NCBI RefSeq assembly: GCF_000504285.1
Contig: NZ_KI632511.1
Coordinates: forward strand, 2,477,372 to 2,541,371
Direction: 5' to 3'
DNA length: 64,000 nucleotides
From: Actinospica robiniae DSM 44927
GTDB lineage: Bacteria > Actinomycetota > Actinomycetes > Streptomycetales > Catenulisporaceae
The position numbers and the translations under genes were made by a program. This document shows positions 8,976 through 17,260 of the stretch, in pieces. Below the pieces are notes generated by a model. It was not told the DNA's origin. It saw only the letters and a program-made list of their open reading frames with translations, and did not search any database. Each line of letters opens with the position of its first letter. Position 1 is the first letter of the stretch.

Positions 8976-10745
8976 TTAAGGCAGTGCTTTGAGAATCGCT
9001 TCGTAGGCGGCGCCGTATCCGGTCGGATCGCCCTTGTAGTCGGTGATCAGGACGTTGGAGCAGCTGCCCCAGGCGTCCCAGGTCCAGGCCAGGAAGCCGG
9101 TGTTCTCGCTCTCCAGCCAGGTGGTCAGCGGATCGATGTAGGTGCCGGCGCAGTCGCCTTCGCCCATCTCGCCGACGATGACCGGGACCTTCGCCATGAC
9201 GGGCGCGACCTGGCTGGTCCAGCAGGCCTGCGTGTTGCAGGTGTTGCCGTCGTACGAGTGCCAGGAGGCGACGAGGTCGCCGTCTGGGTCGGTGGGCTCG
9301 TACGTCAGCCACTGGCTCAGGTCGTTGGAGTACTCCTCGCCGCCGAGCATCAGGATGTTGCTTGCGCCGGTGGAGCGGACCGCGGTGACCATGCCCTGCA
9401 TGCCGGCGACGGAGTAGCCGATGCCGGCGCAGGTGCCGCCGGTCTCCCAGCACTGCCAGCCGGTGGTGGTGCTACCGGTGGCGCGGGAGGCGTAGGGCTC
9501 GTTGAAGAGGTCGAAGATCACCGAGTTGTTGCCCTTGAACGCGGTGGCCACCGAGGTCCAGAACGGGATCGCCTGGGCCGCGTCCGGCATGGGCTTCTGG
9601 CAGGTGGCCTGGGCCGAGGAGCAGCCCGAGGACGTGCCGGTGTAGAGCCCGTCGGTCCACTGCAGATCGATGATCGCGACGATGCCGTTCGCGTTGAGGA
9701 GCTTGACGAAGCCTTCCACCGCCTGCTGGTAGACCGCGCCGGAGTAGGCGGAGTTGACGTACGACTCCGCGTTCCAGCAGGCCTCGTTGACCGGGACGCG
9801 CACCGCGGTGATGTGGGTCCAGCTCTTCATGGCCTGGATGGACGCCTCGTCGACCGGGCCGTCGAAGAAGCCCCAGCCCTGCACGCACGCGTATTCGGCG
9901 CCGGAGCGGTTGACGCCGTGCAGGATCACCTGGTTGTTGCTCGCGTCCTCGATCTTGTTGCCGGACACGTGCAACTGCGGCGCCGGGGTCGCGGCCACCT
10001 CGGTGAGGGTGACCGAGGCGCCGGTGTAGCCGCTGGAGGTGGCCGCAAAGGCGGCGGCTCCAGTGCCGGCGGTGTTCGCCGCGACGGTGACGTTCTGCGC
10101 GGTGTTCCAGTTCGTCGGGGTGAAGGTGAGAGATGCGCCCGCACTGACACTCAGACCGCTGTTACCCGAGGAGCGGGCCACGGCCACGGTCACGTTGGCG
10201 GTGGGCGCCTGGGAGAGCGCCACCCCGAACGTGTCGGTGAAGCCCTGCATCACCGGGGCGGCGGCAGCCGTGGTGACGATGGTCGGGGTGACGGCGGCGG
10301 ACGGCGTGCAGGTGATGCTCGTGGGCACCGCGTCGCTCGAGCCCCAGGTGCCCTGGAACCCGAACGACGTGCTGGAGCCGACCGCGACCGCCCCGTTGTA
10401 GGCGAGGTTGGAGGCGGTGACGTACTCCAGGCTCTGCACCAGGGAGCTGTTCCAGTTGCTCGTCACCTTCTGGTCGCCGGGGTAGTTGAAGGTGATGGTC
10501 CAGGCGGTGAGCGCGGTGGTGCCGGAGTCGGTCACCGTCACCGAGCCGACGAACCCGCCGCTCCACTCACTCTGGGTGGCGTAGGCGGCGGTGCAGCCTG
10601 CGGCCGCCGAGGCCTGCGGGGCGGCCGCGGTGCTCAGACCGACGGCCACCAGTGCTGCCGAGGCCAGCGCAGCGAGTCGGCGGCGCAGCCGGGTCGGGCG
10701 GGGTGTGCCCGGGGTCGGGGCCGCGCCGTGGAAGGGGTCGTGCAC
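8976..10745 (-). CDS. Secreted CBM2-GH5 endoglucanase (cellulase)
   Basis: A 589-residue secreted enzyme. GTG 10745 follows a strong TAGGAGG site. Residues 1-49 are a long signal peptide with an RRRLAALASAALVAVGL core. Residues 51-146 are a family 2 cellulose-binding module bounded by Cys51 and Cys146 with exposed Trp residues. About 155-250 is a beta-sandwich linker domain (Calx-beta-like, FTPTNWNTAQNVTV). About 258-589 is a GH5 barrel with acid/base Glu416 in LFNEPY and nucleophile Glu526 in VIVGEMGEGDC. It should attack cellulose outside the cell. The upstream region contains GGGAGCGTTT on the minus strand (10841-10850), resembling one half of the CebR operator TGGGAGCGCTCCCA; without the second half I do not call an operator. 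Confidence 0.92.
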   Translation of the reverse strand: MHDPFHGAAPTPGTPRPTRLRRRLAALASAALVAVGLSTAAAPQASAAAGCTAAYATQSEWSGGFVGSVTVTDSGTTALTAWTITFNYPGDQKVTSNWNSSLVQSLEYVTASNLAYNGAVAVGSSTSFGFQGTWGSSDAVPTSITCTPSAAVTPTIVTTAAAAPVMQGFTDTFGVALSQAPTANVTVAVARSSGNSGLSVSAGASLTFTPTNWNTAQNVTVAANTAGTGAAAFAATSSGYTGASVTLTEVAATPAPQLHVSGNKIEDASNNQVILHGVNRSGAEYACVQGWGFFDGPVDEASIQAMKSWTHITAVRVPVNEACWNAESYVNSAYSGAVYQQAVEGFVKLLNANGIVAIIDLQWTDGLYTGTSSGCSSAQATCQKPMPDAAQAIPFWTSVATAFKGNNSVIFDLFNEPYASRATGSTTTGWQCWETGGTCAGIGYSVAGMQGMVTAVRSTGASNILMLGGEEYSNDLSQWLTYEPTDPDGDLVASWHSYDGNTCNTQACWTSQVAPVMAKVPVIVGEMGEGDCAGTYIDPLTTWLESENTGFLAWTWDAWGSCSNVLITDYKGDPTGYGAAYEAILKALP

Positions 10746-10897
10746 GCGTATCTACCTCCTACCGGAAAGATCCGGAAGTCGTGTGGCCGACGCGGTGGGT
10801 GTCCACGTCGTGTCACGGGGCATCGCGCCGGTGATGGTACAAACGCTCCCGGAGGTGGCCAAGCGGCGCGGATGCGTCGAAACAAATTCGACCGAGC

Positions 10898-11524
10898 TCA
10901 GCGGGTTTCTCTCATGAAACCCGGCATGAAAGGCGCGGATCCGCCGCCCACGGCGAAGCCGAAGCCCGCGCTCACCCGGCCGCTCGCCCGCAGCCGGCCG
11001 GGCAGCCGGATGAGCCCTTCCTCGATCAGGGCCCGTACCCGGCCGCGGCTGAGTCCGAGCCCTTCCATCAGCAGCCGTTCCACCCGGATCGGGACCGGCA
11101 GCTCGAAGCCGACGATGACCTCCGTGTCCGCGAGGGCGCCTTGTTCGAGCTCGATGAAGGGCATGTCCGTCTCCAGCGCCCAGGTGCCCTCCCAGTCGAG
11201 CCGGTAGCCGGCGCGCTCGGCCAGCGACGCGCTGGTGACGAGTTCGTGCACCAGGTCCCCGTCGTTGTTCTCGAACGCCGTCCGGCGTGCGCCGTCGAGT
11301 TCGCGCACGTGGATCCGCTCGTGCACGGGCACTTTGGAGGTGCGGCCGCATCCCTCGCACAGCACCAGCATCCACACGTCGAGCAGCTTGCCGTTCGCGT
11401 TGACCCGGAACTTGCCGGCGGCCTGGTGCCGGGTGCACCGGCAGTCCGGGCAGGAGCGGACGACGGCGGGCAGGCCGAGCTGCCGCACCGTCCACAGGGA
11501 CTTGCGACCAAGATCTTGATTCAT
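10898..11524 (-). CDS. DUF1062 family protein
   Basis: A 208-residue cytoplasmic protein. Near the N-terminus is a zinc-ribbon-like pair of cysteine motifs (SCPDC around residues 25-28 and CEGC around 56-59) flanking KFRVNANGKLLDVW, a signature I associate with DUF1062. The C-terminal half has a repeated helical part with LSRGRVRALIEEGLI, which resembles an S4-like RNA-binding helix. The family has no assigned function. It sits alone on the minus strand, about 150 bp from the cellulase start. Confidence 0.7.
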   Translation of the reverse strand: MNQDLGRKSLWTVRQLGLPAVVRSCPDCRCTRHQAAGKFRVNANGKLLDVWMLVLCEGCGRTSKVPVHERIHVRELDGARRTAFENNDGDLVHELVTSASLAERAGYRLDWEGTWALETDMPFIELEQGALADTEVIVGFELPVPIRVERLLMEGLGLSRGRVRALIEEGLIRLPGRLRASGRVSAGFGFAVGGGSAPFMPGFMRETR

Positions 11525-11725
11525 TTGTAAGAGTTTTTCTATGAGTACGCCGACGGGAGGTCGCGGGAGGCAGCACTCATCGCCGGGCGGCGGCTACGAC
11601 GTCACGCGCGCCCGCTGGGGTGCCTCGGTACTCATACGTACACGGGGTTCAGGGTGGCCAAGAGCGGGGCTTCGAGCAACTGGTTTTCGTCAAGGGTGAA
11701 GAGCTGAATGACCGAAGGCGCAGGG

Positions 11726-12379
11726 CTATTCGCGTCGCAGGGCCCTGGCGACGCGGATGAGCGCGCGTTCGCGGCGCCGCAGGACCTCGGGCCGTCGGGC
11801 GCAGAGGCAGGCGGCCCGGGTGACGAGGTTCATCAGCGGTTCCGGCAGGCCGGCGGAGAGCTGGTCGCCGCCGACGGCCACGATCGGCAGCAGCGCGGCG
11901 CGGTCGAGGCCGAAGACCTTCCGGCAGTAATACGCCGCTCGCTCGACGTGGCCGGTGTGCGCGACGAGGCCGAGTGGATGGCGTGCGTCGAAGGCCATCG
12001 CGTCGAAATAGCGTCCGGCGTGCACCTGGATCGCGTTCTCCAGCGTACTCGCGGACTCGATCTCGGCTTCGAGCCGCGCGAAGCGAGCCAGCGGGGCGCC
12101 TTCGATGCTGAGGTCGCGGGCCGCGGCGGCCATGAGGTTGCCCTCGCACAGTTCGTCGGCCGGGCGCTCGGCCACCGCTCCGGCCACTCCTGCCCAACCG
12201 CCGCTGAACACGACCGTCGCCGGCCGCTCGGCGAAGTGCCCGGAATGGGCCACCAGGTACTCCCGCAGCCGCTCGACCCGGACGAGGCTCGCCTCGCTGA
12301 GCCGGTCTACCCGGCCGGTCTCGTGGCCGCGGCCGAAGACGATGATGCCCTCGGCGATCGGCGACTCCTGGGCAGCCAT
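11726..12379 (-). CDS. YdcF-like (DUF218) protein
   Basis: A 217-residue protein resembling the DUF218/YdcF/ElyC superfamily: an N-terminal strand EGIIVFGRGHE, then PATVVFSGGW followed by an E-rich helix, ENAIQVHAG, and a late VAVGGDQ loop, as in the Rossmann-like fold of this family. No signal peptide is seen. The family includes SanA/ElyC envelope proteins and SAM-binding YdcF, so the exact role is open. The gene is 9 bp downstream of the MFS efflux gene on the same strand, so they may be co-transcribed. The 201 bp between it and DUF1062 contain nothing I recognise. Confidence 0.55.
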   Translation of the reverse strand: MAAQESPIAEGIIVFGRGHETGRVDRLSEASLVRVERLREYLVAHSGHFAERPATVVFSGGWAGVAGAVAERPADELCEGNLMAAAARDLSIEGAPLARFARLEAEIESASTLENAIQVHAGRYFDAMAFDARHPLGLVAHTGHVERAAYYCRKVFGLDRAALLPIVAVGGDQLSAGLPEPLMNLVTRAACLCARRPEVLRRRERALIRVARALRRE

Positions 12380-12388
12380 GCGCCGATA

Positions 12389-13810
12389 CTAACTTCGCGA
12401 GGCCGCCGGCTCGGGTGACGACGCGCGGCGCGTGAGGCTGCCGCCGGCGCCGCGCGGCAGCAGGGCGCCCTCGACGATCGGGACGATCAGGATCGCGGCG
12501 ATGAACACGAACGCCTCCCGGTAGCTCTCGCGGGGGTCGAGCAGGAGCGCGAGGCGGAGCGCGAGGGCGCCGGCCGCGGCGCCGAGACCGACCGCGAGCT
12601 GCTGGATCGCGGACGAGAGGGTGTTGGCGTCGGTGAGGATCGCGGGGTCGACGTCGGCGAACGCGACCGTGTTGTACGCGGTGAACCCGGTGGAGCGGAA
12701 CGCGCCGCTGGCCGCGAGCAGGATGAGGATCAGCGCGAGCGGCGTGCTCGGGCTCAGCGCCGCCATCAGCGCGACCGTGGCCGCGAGTGCGCACACCGAG
12801 ACGACGATGACGGCGCGGAAGCCGAAGCGGCGCAACAGCGGCGTGGTCGCCGGCTTGATCCCGAGGTTTCCGAAGAAGAGGGCGATGAGCGTCTCGCCGG
12901 CGCGCGCGGGCGTCCAGCCGAACTGGTCCACGAACAGCAGCGGGACCAGGAACGCGACCGAGTTGCACACGACCCGGAAGACGGAGCCGCCCGCGTGCGA
13001 GACCCGGAATGTACGGACCCTGAGCGCGTCCAGGCTGACCAGCGGGTGCTCGGCGGTGAGCAGCCGGTGCACGGCGACGACGCCGGTGACGACGCCGACC
13101 AGCAGGCAGGCCACCGCGGCCGCGAGGTTGGAGCCGGGGATGGCCACGATCGCCGCGGCCGCGGTGAGGCAGCCCATGCAGGCGGCGCTCGACCACCAGC
13201 CGCGCACGTCCAGGCGGCGGCGCGGTCCGGTCTCCGGCGGGATCGTCCGGATGAAGCAGAGCGCGAGCACCCCGAGCGGCAGGTTGAGCAGGAAGATCCA
13301 GCGCCAGGAGGTGTAGGTGGCCAGGATCCCGCCGATCACCGGCCCGAGCAGCGGGGCGACCAGCGCGGGCCAGGTGAACAGCGCCACCGCGCGGATCACC
13401 TCCTCTCGCCGGATGTTGCGCAGCACGACGAGCCGGCCGACCGGCACCATCAGCGCGCCGCCGATGCCCTGGACGACGCGCGCTCCCACCAGCGCGGCCA
13501 GCGACGGCGCCCCGGCGCACAGCGCCGAGGCGAGGGTGAAGACGACCACGGCGACCGCGAAGGTCTTGCGCCCGCCGAACCGGTCGACGACCCAGCCGCC
13601 GAGCGGGATGAACGCGGCGACGGTGACGAGGTAGGCGCTGATCGGCACCGCCATCGCGGCCGAGGACTGGCCGAAGGAGGCCGCGACTTTGGGCGCGGCC
13701 GTGGTCAGCGCCGTCCCGTCGAGCAGCTCCATGAACGTCGCGCCGGCCACGAGCAGCGCGGTCGGGCGCGCCAGGGTGCCCGGTTCACGGCCGGACGGGG
13801 GTATTCGCAT
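12389..13810 (-). CDS. MFS drug-efflux transporter, EmrB/QacA (DHA2) type
   Basis: About 473 residues from ATG 13810; upstream in-frame ATGs (13822, 13879) add sequence unlike the family. Multiple hydrophobic helices are present. Motif C-like and motif A regions are visible: FMELLDGTALTTAAPKVAAS in helix 1, GGWVVDRFGGRKTF in loop 2-3, and RVVQGIGGALMVPVGRLVV in helix 4. These mark the 14-helix DHA2 branch that exports drugs and dyes by proton antiport. It is followed by the YdcF-like gene. No adjacent TetR gene is seen. The substrate is unknown. Confidence 0.85.
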   Translation of the reverse strand: MRIPPSGREPGTLARPTALLVAGATFMELLDGTALTTAAPKVAASFGQSSAAMAVPISAYLVTVAAFIPLGGWVVDRFGGRKTFAVAVVVFTLASALCAGAPSLAALVGARVVQGIGGALMVPVGRLVVLRNIRREEVIRAVALFTWPALVAPLLGPVIGGILATYTSWRWIFLLNLPLGVLALCFIRTIPPETGPRRRLDVRGWWSSAACMGCLTAAAAIVAIPGSNLAAAVACLLVGVVTGVVAVHRLLTAEHPLVSLDALRVRTFRVSHAGGSVFRVVCNSVAFLVPLLFVDQFGWTPARAGETLIALFFGNLGIKPATTPLLRRFGFRAVIVVSVCALAATVALMAALSPSTPLALILILLAASGAFRSTGFTAYNTVAFADVDPAILTDANTLSSAIQQLAVGLGAAAGALALRLALLLDPRESYREAFVFIAAILIVPIVEGALLPRGAGGSLTRRASSPEPAASRS

Positions 13811-13913
13811 GGGGTTCAGCATCCCATCCGCGCGCGTTCCCGCACCAAGCGGCCCGTATACCAGGATCAGCGCAGGCAATCCCGCGTATGATCGACCCTT
13901 GGTATTCGCATGA

Positions 13914-14762
13914 TCACGGTGCGATGTCGTCGCCTTCGGCGATCAGGGCGCCGAGCCGTCGGGAGAGCTCGGACCCGGGCGCGGCGAGGAACGCCACCAA
14001 CGTCTTGTCGTCGTCCGCGGTGTGCATCTTCACGTACTCGAACTCGACCGGTCCCAGGCGCGGGTGGTTGAAGGCGAGGCGGCTCGGAGCGTAGGCGGCC
14101 ACCGCGCGGGAGCGCCAGAGCCGACGGAACTCCTCGCTCTCGTCCTCGAGCTGCCCGACCAGCGCGGTGATCGAGTCGTCGAGCACGCCCTGTCCCAGCT
14201 GCGCCCGGAACACCCCGACGGCATGCTCGGCGTCGCGTTCCCAGTCCATGGAGATCGTCCGCATCCCCGGCGAAGTGAAGGTGAGCCACAGGACGTTGCG
14301 ACGCTCGGGCGGCAGACGGGCCAGATCCGGGTACAGCGCGGCGCATCCGCGGTTCCAGGCGAGGATGTCGAAGCGCCGGTTGACCAGGTACGCGGGGCTG
14401 GGATCGAGTTGGTCGAGCAGGATCCGGTGCGAGGGAGCCGCCGCAGCGGCGAGGTCCGGCGGTCCGAGCGGCGCGGCTTCTCCGGCCAGCTGGTACAGGT
14501 GCTCGGTTTCCTTCGCATCGAGGCCGAGCACGTCCACCAGGCAGCCGAGCACCTGGCGCGAGGCGCGGATCTCGCGGGCCTGCTCGAGCCAGGTGTACCA
14601 GGTCACGCTGAGCCCGGCGAGCGTGGCGACTTCCTCGCGGCGCAGGCCCGGGGTCTTACGCCGGGCACCCACGGGCAGGCCTACGTCCTCCGGGCGGCGC
14701 CGCTCCCGCCGGCTGCGCAGGAACTCGGCGAGCTCGCGCCGCTGCTGCATCGCGCTGCCCAT
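13914..14762 (-). CDS. XRE/MmyB-like helix-turn-helix regulator
   Basis: A 282-residue regulator. ATG 14762 gives MGSAMQQRRELAEFLRSRRE; ATG 14750 is the alternative. Residues about 15-75 form an XRE HTH (GLRREEVATLAGLSVTWYTW), and the rest matches the MmyB-like ligand-binding domain (PAYLVNRRFDILAWN, LWLTFTSPGMR), which in the family binds a fatty-acid-like ligand. It is divergent from a short-chain dehydrogenase gene, the usual arrangement in actinomycetes, and probably represses it through the palindrome at 14791-14811. Confidence 0.88.
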   Translation of the reverse strand: MGSAMQQRRELAEFLRSRRERRRPEDVGLPVGARRKTPGLRREEVATLAGLSVTWYTWLEQAREIRASRQVLGCLVDVLGLDAKETEHLYQLAGEAAPLGPPDLAAAAAPSHRILLDQLDPSPAYLVNRRFDILAWNRGCAALYPDLARLPPERRNVLWLTFTSPGMRTISMDWERDAEHAVGVFRAQLGQGVLDDSITALVGQLEDESEEFRRLWRSRAVAAYAPSRLAFNHPRLGPVEFEYVKMHTADDDKTLVAFLAAPGSELSRRLGALIAEGDDIAP

Positions 14763-14790
14763 CACGGTTCCAGGGTAGCCGAGCTCGGAT

Positions 14791-14811
14791 ACTGGTAGCG
14801 CTACTACCGGT
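14791..14811. promoter_or_regulatory. Palindromic operator between MmyB-like regulator and SDR gene
   Basis: The 148-bp divergent intergenic region contains ACTGGTAGCGCTACTACCGGT. A perfect 10-bp palindrome GTAGCGCTAC (14795-14804) lies within it, and the outer arms ACTGGTAG and CTACCGGT pair with one mismatch. It is the natural candidate for binding of the adjacent HTH dimer. The symmetry is visible; the binding is inferred. Confidence 0.55.
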
Positions 14812-14910
14812 GTGAACGCCGTCTGGAAGGCCGTGCCGGCCGCTGAAACCATGATCGAGGGCCCATTCGGGCCCGCACACGTGGTTGGTTCAGATGAAGG
14901 TGGCAGCACG

Positions 14911-15603
14911 ATGCGTGTAGTGATCATGGGCGGGACCGCCGGGATCGGTCTGGCGACGGCGCAGGCGCTCGCGGCGGACGGCGCGGAGGTGATCGTCTGC
15001 GGGCGCGACGAGGCGCGGCTCGCGGCGGTCAAGGACGGGGTCGCAGCGGCCGAGCGGGTCGACGGGACGGACGCGGACGAAGTGGAGGCCTTCTTCGAGC
15101 GGACCGGTGCGTTCGACCACCTGGTGCTCGCCTTCAGTCCGGGTCCACTCGGGCTCGGCCTGATCAGGGAGACCGGCCTCGACGCGGTGCGCGGCGCCTT
15201 CGACGGCAAACTCTTCGGCTACCTCCACGCGATCCAGAAGGCGCAGGTCACCGGCTCCATCACGATGGTGGGGGCGGCGTCCTCGCGGGCGGCACTGCCC
15301 GGCACGGTCACGCTCGCCGCGGCCAACGGCGCGCTCGACGCCGTGGTGCCGCCGCTCGCGGCCGAGCTGGCTCCGGTCCGGGTCAACGTCGTCTCCCCGG
15401 GTGCGGTGGACACCGCGTGGTGGTCGTTCCTGCCGGAGGAGGCACGCGCCGCGCAGTTCGCGGCGGCGGCCGACGGCACGCCGGTCAAGCGGATCGGGCA
15501 GCCGGCCGACGTGGCCGAGGCGATCAGATACCTGATCAACGCCTCGTTCGTGACCGGCGTGGTCCTCCCGGTCGACGGCGGCCTCACGCTCAAGTCGGCC
15601 TGA
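14911..15603 (+). CDS. Short-chain dehydrogenase/reductase with altered catalytic motif
   Basis: A 230-residue SDR. ATG 14911 has a GAAGGTGG site; an in-frame GTG-like start further upstream would add unrelated residues. The cofactor loop GGTAGIGLA (residues 7-15) and the late NVVSPGAVDTAWW and GVVLPVDGGLTL blocks are present. The YxxxK catalytic pair is missing: where Tyr and Lys should be, the sequence reads L135-AAA-N139. It may be a reductase using another residue, or a non-catalytic binder. It is divergent from the MmyB-like regulator. Confidence 0.85.
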   Translation: MRVVIMGGTAGIGLATAQALAADGAEVIVCGRDEARLAAVKDGVAAAERVDGTDADEVEAFFERTGAFDHLVLAFSPGPLGLGLIRETGLDAVRGAFDGKLFGYLHAIQKAQVTGSITMVGAASSRAALPGTVTLAAANGALDAVVPPLAAELAPVRVNVVSPGAVDTAWWSFLPEEARAAQFAAAADGTPVKRIGQPADVAEAIRYLINASFVTGVVLPVDGGLTLKSA

Positions 15604-15614
15604 CCCTCTCCCGT

Positions 15615-15647
15615 CCTCGGCGCGGCGGGCTTTCCGCCGCGCCGAGG
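15615..15647. terminator. Terminator between convergent SDR and lipoprotein genes
   Basis: A perfect 14-bp GC-rich stem (15615-15628 with 15634-15647) with a 5-nt loop starts 12 bp after the SDR stop codon and lies 31 bp from the end of the convergent lipoprotein gene. It can act in both directions. Confidence 0.75.
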
Positions 15648-15678
15648 GGTAGATCAGCTCGCCTGACGTGGCGGCTGA

Positions 15679-16128
15679 TCAGTCCGACAAGTCCGTCTGG
15701 GCGACGGACACGTAGCCGTAGGACTCGCAGTCGGCGACCACGGCGCCGCGCGCGTCCTTGAACTCCTTCAGGCTCCCCTGCGCGACGTCCTGCGAGATGT
15801 CCGAATCCATCGCCATGTATTCGACCTTGGTCGATTCCGTCACGAGGTCGTTCCACAGATTCGAGCCCTCGATGGCGTTGGTCTCCGCCGCGTCGATCGC
15901 GTCCTCGTAATCCTTCAGCTGGTCATAGGCCTTACGTGCGGTGAGGTTGCCGTCGAGGATGTATTCGGAGTCGTGGTAAGCCTTGTCCTCGGCCTTGCAC
16001 GCGGCGCGGTACGGCGCAGTGCTCGCCGAACTGGTCGGCGAGGACGCGGCGCTCGTCGAGCTCGAGCAGGCGGCGAGGGTGAGCAGCGCGGCGGCGATCG
16101 GCAGGGCGCGCAAGGTTTTGCCGGGCAT
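15679..16128 (-). CDS. Small lipoprotein of unknown function
   Basis: A 149-residue protein with a clear lipoprotein signal (lipobox LAAC, Cys21) and a Ser/Thr-rich tether. The mature domain is acidic and helical, with two further cysteines (RAACKAEDKAYHD and VADCESYGY) that could form a disulphide. I do not recognise the family. ATG 16128 follows a G-rich site. It converges on the SDR gene. Confidence 0.75.
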   Translation of the reverse strand: MPGKTLRALPIAAALLTLAACSSSTSAASSPTSSASTAPYRAACKAEDKAYHDSEYILDGNLTARKAYDQLKDYEDAIDAAETNAIEGSNLWNDLVTESTKVEYMAMDSDISQDVAQGSLKEFKDARGAVVADCESYGYVSVAQTDLSD

Positions 16129-16213
16129 AGGGTCCCCCCAAGGAGTGTGTCCGGGTTCTGATCTTCCTCGATCGTAACCGGTGCCGCTCCGGAGGGGTCC
16201 CGGCGACGGGCCG

Positions 16214-17161
16214 TCAGGCGGGCTTCGCGCCCGCGAAGGTGCGGCGGTAGGCGTCCGGAGAGACGCCGACGGCCGCTTGGAAGTGCCGGCGCAGCGTCGT
16301 CGCGGTCCCCATCCCGGCCGCCTGCGCGATGAAGTCGATGCCGCGGTCGGTGTTCTCCAGCAGATCCTGGGCCCGGCGGATGCGCTGGATCAGCAGCCAC
16401 TGCAGCGGCGTGGTGCCGGTCGCCGCCTTGAACTGGCGGCCGAGGTTGCGCGAGCTCATGTTCGCCTGGCGGGCCAGGTCCTCCACGGTCAGCCGGTGGT
16501 CGAGCCGCTTCATCGCCCAGGACAGCAGGCCATTGATGGGGTGGTCCTCGCGCGCGGGCACCGGCGTGGCGACGAACTGGGCCTGGCCGCCGGCCCGGTG
16601 CGGCGGCACGACCATGCGCCGGGCCACCGCGTTGGCGACGCTCGGGCCGTGGTCGCGGCGGATCAGGTGCAAGCACAGGTCGATCGCGGCGGCCTTGCCG
16701 GCCGAGGCGAGGACCTGGCCGTTGTCGACGTAGAGCACGTCCGGGTCGACTTTCACCCGGGGGTAGCGTGCGGCGAGCGCGTCGGTGTGGGCCCAGTGCG
16801 TGGTGACGCGCAGGCCGTCGAGGATCCCCACTTCCGCGAGCACGAACGCGCCGGTGCACAGCGACACCATCCGGGCGCCGGCCCGGTGGGCGGTGCGGAC
16901 GGCGTCGAGGAGGGCGGCCGGGATCTCGGCGTCGACGTCGTCGAGGGCTGGGATGATCACCGTGTCGGCCCGGGCCAGCTGATCGAAGCCGGCGTCGGGT
17001 TCGATCTGGAAGCGACCGATCCGGACCGGGCCGGATGCGCAGATGGCCACGTTGTACCAGGGATCTGCGAGACCGGAGGGGTCCCGGGTGAAGATCTCGC
17101 AGGCCGTGGCCAGCTCGTAGTGCAGCATCCCGTCAGTGGCGGCGAACGCGAGCGTACTCAT
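16214..17161 (-). CDS. GlxA-type AraC regulator with DJ-1/PfpI-like N-terminal domain
   Basis: A 315-residue regulator. Residues 1-175 are a DJ-1/PfpI-like sensor domain (VSLCTGAFVLAEVGILDG, with the Cys of the nucleophile elbow retained), and about 210-315 are a double-HTH AraC domain (LTVEDLARQANMSSRNLGRQF and IDFIAQAAGMGTATTLRRHF). ATG 17161 is the start; the frame stays open far upstream but that part is not conserved. It is divergent from a saccharopine-dehydrogenase-like gene and probably controls it through the inverted repeat at 17218-17247. Confidence 0.9.
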   Translation of the reverse strand: MSTLAFAATDGMLHYELATACEIFTRDPSGLADPWYNVAICASGPVRIGRFQIEPDAGFDQLARADTVIIPALDDVDAEIPAALLDAVRTAHRAGARMVSLCTGAFVLAEVGILDGLRVTTHWAHTDALAARYPRVKVDPDVLYVDNGQVLASAGKAAAIDLCLHLIRRDHGPSVANAVARRMVVPPHRAGGQAQFVATPVPAREDHPINGLLSWAMKRLDHRLTVEDLARQANMSSRNLGRQFKAATGTTPLQWLLIQRIRRAQDLLENTDRGIDFIAQAAGMGTATTLRRHFQAAVGVSPDAYRRTFAGAKPA

Positions 17162-17217
17162 GTCCGAAACTGTACGGCACTTGGCGTTCCAGACACTCGT
17201 TCGCCGCCGCCTGCGCT

Positions 17218-17247
17218 GACACGATTCCTTTGTCGAGAGATCGTGTC
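17218..17247. promoter_or_regulatory. Inverted repeat in the GlxA/saccharopine-dehydrogenase divergent region
   Basis: GACACGAT (17218-17225) and ATCGTGTC (17240-17247) are perfect 8-bp inverted arms separated by 14 nt, giving 22 bp centre to centre, about two helical turns. The site ends 4 bp before the ribosome binding site of the plus-strand gene, so a bound regulator could block its transcription start. Binding by the adjacent GlxA-type protein is inferred. Confidence 0.5.
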
Positions 17248-17260
17248 GCTGGAGGGATAG

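Noticed and set aside
10836-10856. CebR-like cellulose operator upstream of the GH5 gene.
   Set aside because: Only one half of the palindrome (GGGAGCG) is present.
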